Positions 1 to 8,540 of a DNA stretch of 46,953 nucleotides are shown here, piece after piece. Made by a program: the position numbers and the translations under genes. The DNA is from Candidatus Thioglobus sp. (GTDB lineage Bacteria; Pseudomonadota; Gammaproteobacteria; PS1; Pseudothioglobaceae): NCBI GenBank assembly GCA_018644675.1, contig JABGQC010000006.1, positions 11,104 through 58,056 of the forward strand, read 5' to 3'. The stretch's first letter is position 1. Every line of letters starts with the position of its first letter. A model generated the notes under the pieces. The model was not told the origin of the DNA. It did no database searches and saw only the letters and a program-made list of their open reading frames with translations.

Positions 1-200
1 ATATTGCACTTTCTGCAGGCGGCTTGTTCACAAAATATTTAAATAAGGTGTTTGTTGTTAGTCGTGAAATAGTGACTGATGGTGTGGTAACCACCGCGCA
101 AAATTACACAGAACTAGGTAGCTTGCTTTGGGTGGTGATTGTTATTGGTTTTGTAGTACCTATTGTTACTATTATTAAATACAATCCTAATAAAGCATGA
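1..200 (+). CDS. C-terminal fragment of an integral membrane protein
   Basis: An open frame (first full codon at base 3) runs in from the left edge and stops with TGA at 198-200, leaving about 65 residues. The last part is a strongly hydrophobic segment (LLWVVIVIGFVVPIVTII) followed by a short polar tail ending NPNKA, typical of the last transmembrane helix of a transporter. The stop overlaps the lspA start as ATGA, so the two are probably co-transcribed. The family cannot be fixed from the fragment; a peptide (POT) or other MFS-type permease is possible but is a guess. Confidence 0.55.
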   Translation, partial: IALSAGGLFTKYLNKVFVVSREIVTDGVVTTAQNYTELGSLLWVVIVIGFVVPIVTIIKYNPNKA

Positions 201-676
201 TTCACGCTAAATGGTATTTTTTGGTTTTATTATTGATTATTGTTGATCAATTAACCAAACTGTTGATATATGGTTATCTAAAGCCGAATGAATCACTAGA
301 AGTCACTTCTTTTTTAAGTTTTTCTCATGTGCATAACTATGGCGCTGCATTTAGTTTTTTGGCTAATGAAGATGGTTGGCAGCAGTATTTCCTAGTCATG
401 GTGTCATCTATTGCTAGTTTGGCTATTGCTATTTGGATGGCAAAAACAACCAAACAACAAGTGTTTAAACTTCTGGCGTTAAGCTTAATATTATCTGGCG
501 CAGTGGGTAATTTGATTGATCGGGCAGCTCTTGGTTTTGTTATCGATTTTATCGATTTTCATTATCAGACGTTTTATTTCCCAGTATTTAATGTGGCTGA
601 TATGGCGATAAGTGCGGGTGTTGTTTTGTTGATTTTGACTGATTTAAAAAATAACAAAAGGTCGAATAATGAGTGA
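197..676 (+). CDS. lspA: Lipoprotein signal peptidase (signal peptidase II)
   Basis: LspA is the inner-membrane aspartyl protease that removes the signal peptide from diacylglyceryl-modified prolipoproteins, acting after Lgt (encoded at 33858). The 159-residue product has four hydrophobic segments and the family motifs: HNYGAAFSF near residues 46-54, GNLIDR at 104-109, VIDFIDF at 115-121 with probable catalytic D117, and FNVADMAIS at 131-139 with probable catalytic D135. Length is normal for the family. The start overlaps the upstream stop by four bases (ATGA), and its own end overlaps thiO by eight bases, so it sits inside an operon. Confidence 0.96.
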   Translation: MIHAKWYFLVLLLIIVDQLTKLLIYGYLKPNESLEVTSFLSFSHVHNYGAAFSFLANEDGWQQYFLVMVSSIASLAIAIWMAKTTKQQVFKLLALSLILSGAVGNLIDRAALGFVIDFIDFHYQTFYFPVFNVADMAISAGVVLLILTDLKNNKRSNNE

Positions 677-1658
677 TTGTTTGGTAATTGGTGGCGGTGT
701 TATTGGTATGATGACAGCGCGTTCGCTCGCACTTGCTGGCGCCAAAGTTACTTTACTTGACCAACAACAATGTGCACAAGAGTCCTCTTGGGCTGGTGGC
801 GGTATTATTTCACCGCTCTATCCCTGGAAATATGACGATTTAACCAATGAATTAAGCATTGCCTCTCAAGTAGTTTATGAACAGCTTTGCGACCAAATCC
901 TTGAAGATACAGGGCTTGATCCTGAATATTTAAAATCAGGGTTGTTGATGATGGATGAGTTTAATACGCCTGAAGCAAAAATCTGGATGCAAAAATACCG
1001 TCTAGATTATCAACCTCATGCTCGAGGTGCTTTGTTTGCTGATATTGCCCAAGTGCGCAACCCAAGGTTATTAAAAGCACTTAAAGCAGATATTATCAAT
1101 AAAGGCGTTACTATTATTGAGCAAACGAGGGTTGAAGGATTATTAAGCTCGAATGGTTATGCAACTGGGGTTAAAACCAATCAACAAGACTATTTATCTG
1201 ATTATATTGTGGTTTGCTCAGGCGCTTGGAGTTCAGAGTGGCTCTCGCTTAAGGAGAGGGTGTTTCCAATGAAAGGACAAATGATTGTGCTTAAGTCTGA
1301 TCCATCAGTGGTTACAAATATTGTACTTGACCAGGGTCGATATATTATTCCAAGAAAAGATGGGCGTATACTTGTTGGATCAACCATGCAAAATGTTGGC
1401 TTTGATCGATCTACTGATGAACAAACCCGCCAAGATTTGCATGATTTCGCCTCTCAGAGATTTGAAGTGTTGGCAAAATCTAAGGTGGAGTGCCATTGGT
1501 CAGGATTCCGCCCAGCGAGCAAGTCTTCCAAAGTAATGCTGGGAAGGTATGATCAATTTAACAATGTTTATCTAAATACTGGCCATTTTCGTAATGGCTT
1601 AAATATGGCACCAGAAAGTGCCAAAAGAATTACCCAATTAATTACTCATGAAATTTAG
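669..1658 (+). CDS. thiO: FAD-dependent glycine oxidase ThiO-like
   Basis: A 329-residue DAO-family flavoprotein. The N-terminus carries the FAD-binding Rossmann fingerprint (VIGGGVIGMMTA, residues 6-17, followed by an acidic residue at the end of strand 2). The segments GRILVGSTMQNVGFD and the C-terminal TGHFRNGLNMAPES match the ThiO type of DAO-family enzymes. ThiO oxidises glycine to iminoglycine for the thiazole of thiamine. No thiS or thiG lies nearby, so the thiamine role rests on family resemblance; another amino-acid oxidase is possible. It overlaps lspA upstream and the DUF1566-like gene downstream by a few bases. Confidence 0.85.
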   Translation: MSDCLVIGGGVIGMMTARSLALAGAKVTLLDQQQCAQESSWAGGGIISPLYPWKYDDLTNELSIASQVVYEQLCDQILEDTGLDPEYLKSGLLMMDEFNTPEAKIWMQKYRLDYQPHARGALFADIAQVRNPRLLKALKADIINKGVTIIEQTRVEGLLSSNGYATGVKTNQQDYLSDYIVVCSGAWSSEWLSLKERVFPMKGQMIVLKSDPSVVTNIVLDQGRYIIPRKDGRILVGSTMQNVGFDRSTDEQTRQDLHDFASQRFEVLAKSKVECHWSGFRPASKSSKVMLGRYDQFNNVYLNTGHFRNGLNMAPESAKRITQLITHEI

Positions 1659-2199
1659 CTTTATATTTTTTATATCAATAATCACTACAAATGCTGCAAA
1701 TGCACAGTTGTTTAAAGTGTCTGATCAGGGCGATATATTAAATCAAAAAAATCTTGATCATCGCTGTGTGTTGGATGACCGATCAAAATTAGTTTGGGAA
1801 GTTAAGTTAAAAGAAAAAGGATTGCAAAACACCAATAATACTTACACCTGGTTTGATGGAAAAACTGGCACCAAAAATGGCGATTATTCGCACAATTGCC
1901 ACTGGGCAGAAACTTGTAATACTCAATCCTATATCAAGCAGATTAATAAAATTAATCTTTGCAAGCAAACACAATGGCGCCTACCCACCGAGGCTGAGCT
2001 TAGAACGATATTGGTGTATGGCGATGAAGATCTGCTCATTAATCAAGCCTATTTTCCAAATACTCAGCTTAAATCCTATTGGAGCTCAAATCAAGTGAAT
2101 ACTCAAATCGCTGTTGATGTGCCATTTTTTTATGGTGGCTCAAAGAGTTCAGATAAATCATTTGATGCTTATATTCGTCTAGTGACAGATGCTAACTAG
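1648..2199 (+). CDS. Exported DUF1566 (Lcl-like) domain protein
   Basis: The 183-residue product begins with a cleavable signal peptide (hydrophobic residues 3-15, probable cleavage after NAANA near residue 19). The mature part shows the DUF1566 pattern: an early LVWEVK segment, a central WRLPTEAEL motif (about residues 115-123), then SYWSSN and a final YIRLV strand. It has several cysteines that could form disulfides in the periplasm. DUF1566 domains occur in exported or surface proteins without a known catalytic activity, so no function is assigned. It is wedged with overlaps between thiO and recJ, which suggests co-transcription rather than shared function. Confidence 0.8.
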   Translation: MKFSFIFFISIITTNAANAQLFKVSDQGDILNQKNLDHRCVLDDRSKLVWEVKLKEKGLQNTNNTYTWFDGKTGTKNGDYSHNCHWAETCNTQSYIKQINKINLCKQTQWRLPTEAELRTILVYGDEDLLINQAYFPNTQLKSYWSSNQVNTQIAVDVPFFYGGSKSSDKSFDAYIRLVTDAN

Positions 2200-3883
2200 A
2201 GAATTTGACCAAGTCTTGCTGGAGTCATATTCAGAAGATATCCCCATTTTTTTAAAAAAAATTTATGCGGCACGCAGCGTTAGTGAGGCGCAATTATCGT
2301 TAGGTTTATCAAATTTACTCACCCCTAATTTTGACCAATTAGATCAAGCCTTATCAATACTTGAAAAAGCCTTGCTAGAGCAAAAAAATATTTTAATCAT
2401 TGGTGACTTTGACTGCGACGGCGCAACTGCGTCGGTGGTGGCGGTTAAATCCCTGCGGTTGATGGGTGCTAAATATGTTGATTTTTTGGTACCCAATCGG
2501 TTTGAGCATGGCTACGGACTATCGCCTGAAATTGTCAGGTTAGCGATTAAAGAAAAGCAGCCCGATCTCATTATTACAGTTGACAATGGAATATCAAGCT
2601 TCGATGGCGCCAAGCTAGCCAAAGAAAACAATATTCAGGTTATCATCACTGATCATCATCTACCTAGTGAAAACCTGCCTGAGGCAGACGCTATTATTAA
2701 TCCCAACCTTAAAGGTTGTGAATTTTTAAGTAAAAATCTAGCTGGCGTTGGTGTGTGTTTTTATCTATTTTCAGCGCTAAAAACTCATCTTAATAAAATA
2801 CAATATTTTTCCAAGTATAGCATTCCATTGCCAGATCTGCGTACAGTGCTAGATTTAGTTGCACTGGGCACAGTGGCTGACGTGGTTAAGCTTGATCAAA
2901 ATAATCGTATTTTGATCGATCAAGGTATTAAGCGTATTCAGGCCAAACAATGCACTCCTGGAATCTTAGCACTACTGGAAATCGCCAACAGGCAAGCGCA
3001 AACTTTACAAGCTAGCGATTTAGGCTTTGCCGTGGGCCCGCGTCTTAATGCGGCGGGGCGTTTGAGCGATATTTCTCGCGGTATTAAATGCTTATTAACG
3101 GATGATATGAATGATGCTAGGCGTTACGCTCAGGAGCTTGAAACATTCAACCAAAAACGCAAAGAAGAACAAACTCGCATTCAAGATGAAGCGCAAGCGA
3201 TTGTTGACACTCAAGAAGTGGGTGAAGGCAAATTTGCCCTAAGTTTGTTTGATCCAAGCTGGCATGAAGGCATTGTTGGTATTGTAGCAGGCAAACTTAA
3301 AGAAGATTACCATTGCCCAGTGGCCGTGTTTGCAAAATCTGGCAATTTTCTCAAAGGCTCTATCCGTTCCATTCCTAGTGTGCATATTAAAGATTTACTG
3401 GATTTGGTTGATCGAAACAATCCTGGTTTAATTCTAAAATTTGGCGGTCATGCGATGGCAGCAGGGCTAAGCATTAAATTAGAAGAGTTTTACGCTTTCA
3501 AAAGAGCTTTTCACGATGCCATTAAAACGCACTTAAATAGTAAAATCCCAACAGTAGAATTATTAACCGATGGCGAGCTAGAGTCGTTTGACATTTCACT
3601 AAAAAATGCAGAAATTCTCAAACAAGCAGGACCTTGGGGGCAAGGGTTTGAGGAGCCTATCTTTTTTGGTGAGTTCGATGTAGTCGATCAAAAAGTCGTT
3701 GGCGAAAAACACTTGAAGTGTCGACTTAAGCTTAAGGGTGATGCTCAAGTGCATGATGCCATTGCTTTTTTTCAAGCACCGCTTGAATCAACCCGTGTCA
3801 AAGCGGCTTACAAGCTATCGATCAACATTTGGCGAGGCAATACATCCTTACAGCTCATGGTTGAGCAAATTAATCCTGCCTAA
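2189..3883 (+). CDS. recJ: Single-stranded-DNA-specific 5'-3' exonuclease RecJ
   Basis: RecJ degrades single-stranded DNA 5' to 3' in recombination, mismatch repair and base excision repair. The 564-residue protein has the DHH-family metal-binding motifs: IGDFDCDG (residues 71-78, with D73, D75 and D77), TVDNG, and ITDHHLP near residue 150; the DHHA1 motif LKFGGHAMAAG is near residue 420. A C-terminal OB-like region follows. Length is normal. The start overlaps the previous gene by 11 bases. Directly downstream is the dispersed repeat at 3892. Confidence 0.96.
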   Translation: MLTREFDQVLLESYSEDIPIFLKKIYAARSVSEAQLSLGLSNLLTPNFDQLDQALSILEKALLEQKNILIIGDFDCDGATASVVAVKSLRLMGAKYVDFLVPNRFEHGYGLSPEIVRLAIKEKQPDLIITVDNGISSFDGAKLAKENNIQVIITDHHLPSENLPEADAIINPNLKGCEFLSKNLAGVGVCFYLFSALKTHLNKIQYFSKYSIPLPDLRTVLDLVALGTVADVVKLDQNNRILIDQGIKRIQAKQCTPGILALLEIANRQAQTLQASDLGFAVGPRLNAAGRLSDISRGIKCLLTDDMNDARRYAQELETFNQKRKEEQTRIQDEAQAIVDTQEVGEGKFALSLFDPSWHEGIVGIVAGKLKEDYHCPVAVFAKSGNFLKGSIRSIPSVHIKDLLDLVDRNNPGLILKFGGHAMAAGLSIKLEEFYAFKRAFHDAIKTHLNSKIPTVELLTDGELESFDISLKNAEILKQAGPWGQGFEEPIFFGEFDVVDQKVVGEKHLKCRLKLKGDAQVHDAIAFFQAPLESTRVKAAYKLSINIWRGNTSLQLMVEQINPA

Positions 3884-3891
3884 TCAGACTT

Positions 3892-4077
3892 AAAATTTCC
3901 GAAATTACGTAAATCGCACTTTTGGTGTATTTTTTTTACTTAAAAAATCCAAATAATTCATATTTGATGTCTTAAATAACCATAAAAACACTTAATTTAA
4001 AGGTTTTTGATTGGTTTTTTCTTGAGCAGGCGTTCAAGTATTAGTAATCAAGAAAAATTTAGCAAATTTTGTTAATC
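3892..4077. repeat. Dispersed intergenic repeat, copy 1
   Basis: The recJ-thrS gap (3884-4214) contains an AT palindrome at 3892 (AAAATTTCCGAAATTACG), about 130 bases of T-rich spacer, a short hairpin at 4021-4038 (CTTGA, loop with GCAGGC, TCAAG), then a second AT palindrome at 4053-4070 (AAAAATTTAGCAAATTTT). The same order and nearly the same spacing occur at 35875-36075 and, more loosely, at 15581-15749. I infer a decayed copy of one repeat family. The rest of the gap (4078-4214) should hold the thrS promoter, with TAAAAT at 4180-4185 as a weak -10 candidate. Confidence 0.5.
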
Positions 4078-4214
4078 ACAGCATTCAGCCAATTTATAGA
4101 TGTATTTGAGATTTAAAAACTGCCAAAATGATTGTAACAGGTGTATTAAATAACAACTTAAATGTTGATGATAGCAAGGTAAAATAGACGCTTTTATTTT
4201 TTGATATTTTTATC

Positions 4215-6119
4215 ATGCCAATTATCACTCTTCCTGATGGAACTGAAAAATCTTTTGACCAAGCGTTAACTGTCTTTGAAGTGGCCAAGTCGATTGGCTC
4301 TGGGCTGGCAAAAGCCACCCTTGCAGGCAAGGTAGATGGCGAGATGGTAGATGCCTCTTACTTGATTGAGTCAGATGCGAGCGTTTCAATTATCACTGCA
4401 AAAGATGAAGAAGGCTTGGAAGTGATTCGTCATTCTACGGCACACCTTTTGGCACAAGCCACACAAATGCTTTATCCTGAGGCGCAAGTAACCATTGGCC
4501 CTGTTATTGATAATGGTTTCTTTTATGATTTTGCTTATAAAGATGGTTTTTCAGAAGGCGATCTAGCCAAGATTGAAAAAAACATGAAAAAATTGGTAAA
4601 GCAGAGTCTTAAGATTGAACGCAGCGAGATGAGTCGTGATGAGGCAGTTGAGTTCTTTAAAGCCAAGGGTGAGCATTACAAGGCTGAGATTATTGAATCT
4701 ATTCCTGCAGATCAAACACTGTCGCTTTATAAGCAAGGTGATTTTATTGATTTGTGTCGCGGTCCGCACGTGCCATCAACCTCAAGACTTAAAGCTTTCA
4801 AACTGATGAAGCTTGCCGGTGCCTATTGGCGTGGTGATAGTAACAATGAAATGTTGCAACGTGTTTACGGTACAGCGTGGGCAACTAAAGAAGATTTAGA
4901 GGCGCATCTTCACCGCTTAGAAGAAGCAGAAAAACGCGACCATCGAAAAATTGGAAAAACTCAAGATCTGTTTCATATGCAAGAAGAAGCGCCTGGCATG
5001 GTGTTTTGGCATGAGAAAGGCTGGACGTTGTATCAGATTGTTGAGCAATATATGCGTGTTGTATTTAGAGATAACGACTATAAAGAAGTGCACACGCCAC
5101 AGCTAATTGACAGAACACTTTGGGAAAAGTCTGGCCACTGGGATAAGTTTGGTGATGCGATGTTTACTACCAATAGTGAAAATCGTGATTATGCGGTGAA
5201 GCCAATGAATTGCCCGGCACATATTCAGATTTATAACCAAGGCCTTAAGTCGTATAGAGATTTGCCATTGCGTCTTGCTGAGTTTGGATCTTGTCATCGT
5301 AATGAGCCGTCTGGCACGCTTCACGGCATTATGCGTGTGCGTAATTTTGTACAAGATGACGGGCATATTTTTTGTCGTGCTGATCAGATTCAATCAGAAG
5401 TATCAAACTTTATTGATTTAACTTTTGATGTTTACAAACATTTTGGTTTTGATAATGTTGATATTAAACTTTCAACTCGCCCTGAAAAGCGCGTGGGTTC
5501 GGATGAAGTTTGGGATCGAGCAGAAGCGGCACTTGCTGAAGCATTGGACGCTAAAGGTATTAAGTGGGATCTTCAAGAGGGAGAAGGTGCATTCTACGGC
5601 CCTAAAATTGAATTTGTACTTAAAGATTGCTTAGATCGTGAATGGCAGTGTGGCACTTTGCAGGTTGATTTCTCAATGCCAGAGCGCTTGGATGCGAATT
5701 ATATTGCTCAAGATAATTCCAAACAAACACCCGTTATGTTGCACCGTGCAATTGTGGGTTCGCTAGAGCGATTTGTGGGAATTTTGATCGAACATTACGA
5801 AGGTGCATTTCCATCTTGGTTGGCGCCAATTCAGGCAGTTGTTTTAAATATTTCCGAAAAACAGCTTGATTTTGTTAAAGAAGTTAACAAAAAGTTAAAA
5901 AAACAAGGGCTTAGGGTGATTTCAGACTTGCGTAATGAGAAGATAGGCTTTAAAATACGCGAGCATTCCATGCAACGTTATCCGTATATTTTAGTGGCGG
6001 GTAAACGTGAAATGGAAAATAACGAAATTTCAGTACGCAAACGTGGTGGTGAGGACTTAGGTTCTATGTCAATTGAAGCGTTTGTAGAACTGGTACAAAA
6101 AGAAACAATAGAGGGATAA
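4215..6119 (+). CDS. thrS: Threonyl-tRNA synthetase
   Basis: Charges tRNA-Thr in the cytoplasm. The 634-residue protein follows the usual order: N-terminal TGS domain (residues 1-60), the editing domain starting with [10 protein letters not shown] (about residue 75) and the later CRGPHVPS zinc/editing motif, the class II catalytic core (motif around [11 protein letters not shown], motif 2 [15 protein letters not shown]), and a C-terminal anticodon-binding domain. The ATG is preceded by a T-rich stretch with no recognisable Shine-Dalgarno sequence, which is unusual among its neighbours. It heads the thrS-infC-rpmI-rplT-pheST-ihfA cluster, in the same order as in E. coli. Confidence 0.97.
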   Translation: MPIITLPDGTEKSFDQALTVFEVAKSIGSGLAKATLAGKVDGEMVDASYLIESDASVSIITAKDEEGLEVIRHSTAHLLAQATQMLYPEAQVTIGPVIDNGFFYDFAYKDGFSEGDLAKIEKNMKKLVKQSLKIERSEMSRDEAVEFFKAKGEHYKAEIIESIPADQTLSLYKQGDFIDLCRGPHVPSTSRLKAFKLMKLAGAYWRGDSNNEMLQRVYGTAWATKEDLEAHLHRLEEAEKRDHRKIGKTQDLFHMQEEAPGMVFWHEKGWTLYQIVEQYMRVVFRDNDYKEVHTPQLIDRTLWEKSGHWDKFGDAMFTTNSENRDYAVKPMNCPAHIQIYNQGLKSYRDLPLRLAEFGSCHRNEPSGTLHGIMRVRNFVQDDGHIFCRADQIQSEVSNFIDLTFDVYKHFGFDNVDIKLSTRPEKRVGSDEVWDRAEAALAEALDAKGIKWDLQEGEGAFYGPKIEFVLKDCLDREWQCGTLQVDFSMPERLDANYIAQDNSKQTPVMLHRAIVGSLERFVGILIEHYEGAFPSWLAPIQAVVLNISEKQLDFVKEVNKKLKKQGLRVISDLRNEKIGFKIREHSMQRYPYILVAGKREMENNEISVRKRGGEDLGSMSIEAFVELVQKETIEG

Positions 6120-6121
6120 TT

Positions 6122-6655
6122 ATTAAAAAACCAAGTAATAAGAACAAAACTCGAGTTAACGATTATATTAGAGTTTCAGAAGTTCGATTAATTGACGAAA
6201 AAGGCGGACAAGTTGGTATTGTTGATACTAACGAGGCAAAGCAAAAAGCTAAAGAAGCAAACTTAGATTTAGTTGAGGTTTCTCCAAATGCGGAGCCACC
6301 AGTTTGTAAGATCATGGATTTTGGTAAGTATCTTTATGAATTAAAGCAGCAAAAGAAAGAAGCTAAAAAGAAACAAAAGAAAACCCAAGTTAAAACCATT
6401 AAATATCGCCCAGGTACTGAAGAAGGTGACTACCAAATTAAATTTAGAAATTTGGTTAAATTTTTAGATAATGGTGATAAGGTTAAAGTAAGTATTTGGT
6501 TCCGTGGTCGTGAAATGCAACACAGAGAACTGGGCATGGAAATGCTCGACAGAATTGAGAAAGATACAGAAGAATTTGCCAATGTAGAACAAAAGGCAAA
6601 GATGGAGGGTCGCCAGCTAGGCATGATGCTGGCTCCCAAATCTAAGAAGAAGTAA
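6122..6655 (+). CDS. infC: Translation initiation factor IF-3 with AUU start codon
   Basis: IF-3 binds the 30S subunit, prevents premature 50S joining and proofreads the start codon. Reading from ATT at 6122 gives 177 codons: a lysine/asparagine-rich start, then the N-domain pattern [17 protein letters not shown], the conserved [21 protein letters not shown] segment, a lysine-rich linker, and the C-domain ([23 protein letters not shown]). The first ATG (6314) would cut off the N-domain, so it is rejected. AUU is the classic infC start and lets IF-3 repress its own translation. A GAGGG ribosome-binding site overlaps the thrS stop, giving a two-base gap. Confidence 0.95.
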   Translation: MKKPSNKNKTRVNDYIRVSEVRLIDEKGGQVGIVDTNEAKQKAKEANLDLVEVSPNAEPPVCKIMDFGKYLYELKQQKKEAKKKQKKTQVKTIKYRPGTEEGDYQIKFRNLVKFLDNGDKVKVSIWFRGREMQHRELGMEMLDRIEKDTEEFANVEQKAKMEGRQLGMMLAPKSKKK

Positions 6656-6811
6656 TGATGCGCTAAGTTATGCTGTTATTCAGCCTTGTTGTGCCTAGAT
6701 GTACAACAAGTAATTGAATGACTTGTCTAGCTTAGTACCTTGTTACTCTTCAGTTTTATAATAAGTTATTCATATGAATAACAAATATGTCCAAAGGACA
6801 AGGAGTAAATT
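6656..6811 (+). promoter_or_regulatory. rpmI-rplT leader with hairpins
   Basis: This 156-base gap is structured. It contains an 8-bp stem (CTTGTTGT 6685-6692 with ACAACAAG 6703-6710), a perfect 18-base palindrome GTTATTCATATGAATAAC at 6765-6782, and a small hairpin TGTCC-AAA-GGACA at 6788-6800 directly before the AGGAG ribosome-binding site (6801-6805). A TATAAT at 6757-6762 could be a -10 box. In E. coli the r-protein L20 represses this operon by binding leader RNA; these structures are in the right place for that, but an L20 binding site is not demonstrated here. Confidence 0.5.
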
Positions 6812-7009
6812 ATGCCAAAGTTAAAAACCAATAGAGGTGCTGCAAAGCGCTTCAAGAAAACCGCAAAGGGCGGTTACAAGTGTAAACACTCTCACTTGCG
6901 TCATATCCTGACTAAAAAGAGTACTTCAAGAAAACGTGGTTTACGTGCGCCTGATACAGTAGAGAAGGTAGATGTACCAATGGTTCGTAGAATGTTACCG
7001 TATAGTTAA
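6812..7009 (+). CDS. rpmI: 50S ribosomal protein L35
   Basis: A 65-residue, strongly basic protein beginning [17 protein letters not shown], the L35 signature, with [17 protein letters not shown] in the middle. It binds 23S rRNA in the large subunit. A strong AGGAG site lies seven bases before the ATG. It is followed after 12 bases by rplT, the normal L35-L20 pair. Confidence 0.97.
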   Translation: MPKLKTNRGAAKRFKKTAKGGYKCKHSHLRHILTKKSTSRKRGLRAPDTVEKVDVPMVRRMLPYS

Positions 7010-7021
7010 GGAGAATAAAAA

Positions 7022-7390
7022 ATGGCAAGAGTATCAAGAGGTGTGCAAGCGCACGCAAGACATAAGAAAATTTTAAAGAAGGCTAAAGGCTATTACGGTG
7101 CACGTTCTAAAGTGTATCGTGTTGCTAAGCAAGCGGTAATTAAAGCGGGTCAATATGCATACCGTGACCGTCGTCAAAAGCGTCGTCAGTTTCGTCGTCT
7201 TTGGATTGTGCGTATTAACGCAGAAGCTCGTAATTGTGGTTTAAGCTATTCAAGATTAATTGATGGCTTAAATAAAGCAGGCATTGAGATTGATCGTAAA
7301 GTTTTATCAGATATTGCAATTTTTGATAAAGCTGCATTCGCCAAGATTGCGGATCAAGCAAAAGAGGCTATAGCTAAAGCAGCTAAATAG
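7022..7390 (+). CDS. rplT: 50S ribosomal protein L20
   Basis: A 122-residue basic protein with the L20 signature ([19 protein letters not shown], then [17 protein letters not shown] and the arginine-rich [15 protein letters not shown] segment). L20 is needed early in 50S assembly and in E. coli represses its own operon by binding the leader RNA. A GGAG site precedes the start. A strong intrinsic terminator follows at 7398. Confidence 0.98.
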   Translation: MARVSRGVQAHARHKKILKKAKGYYGARSKVYRVAKQAVIKAGQYAYRDRRQKRRQFRRLWIVRINAEARNCGLSYSRLIDGLNKAGIEIDRKVLSDIAIFDKAAFAKIADQAKEAIAKAAK

Positions 7391-7397
7391 CCCAAAT

Positions 7398-7426
7398 AAA
7401 AGCCATGATTTATCATGGCTTTTTTC
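7398..7426 (+). terminator. Intrinsic terminator after rplT
   Basis: The sequence AAAAGCCATGAT, a two-base centre, then ATCATGGCTTTT forms a near-perfect stem followed by a T run. It lies eight bases after the rplT stop and separates the infC/r-protein unit from pheST. In E. coli pheST has an attenuator here; no Phe-rich leader peptide is visible between 7427 and 7522. Confidence 0.88.
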
Positions 7427-7522
7427 ATACCAAATTACAAGCAACATCTTTAAAAATTCATGATAGATTTTAGTAGTAAAATTTGTAACTCTTCATGGAT
7501 TCTTAAAGGTGTTTTAAATTAA

Positions 7523-8536
<1,014 letters not shown>

Positions 8537-8540
8537 GCAT

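Noticed and set aside
1202-1387. Antisense frames over conserved genes such as thiO, thrS, ffh and pheT
   Set aside because: They lie opposite well-supported genes, have no ribosome-binding sites and no recognisable domains.
6314-6655. A 113-residue infC starting at ATG 6314
   Set aside because: It would lack the IF-3 N-domain, whose codons continue in frame back to ATT 6122.
7427-7522. A pheST attenuator with a Phe-rich leader peptide
   Set aside because: No short frame with Phe codons followed by alternative hairpins was found; the hairpin at 7398 fits a plain rplT terminator.
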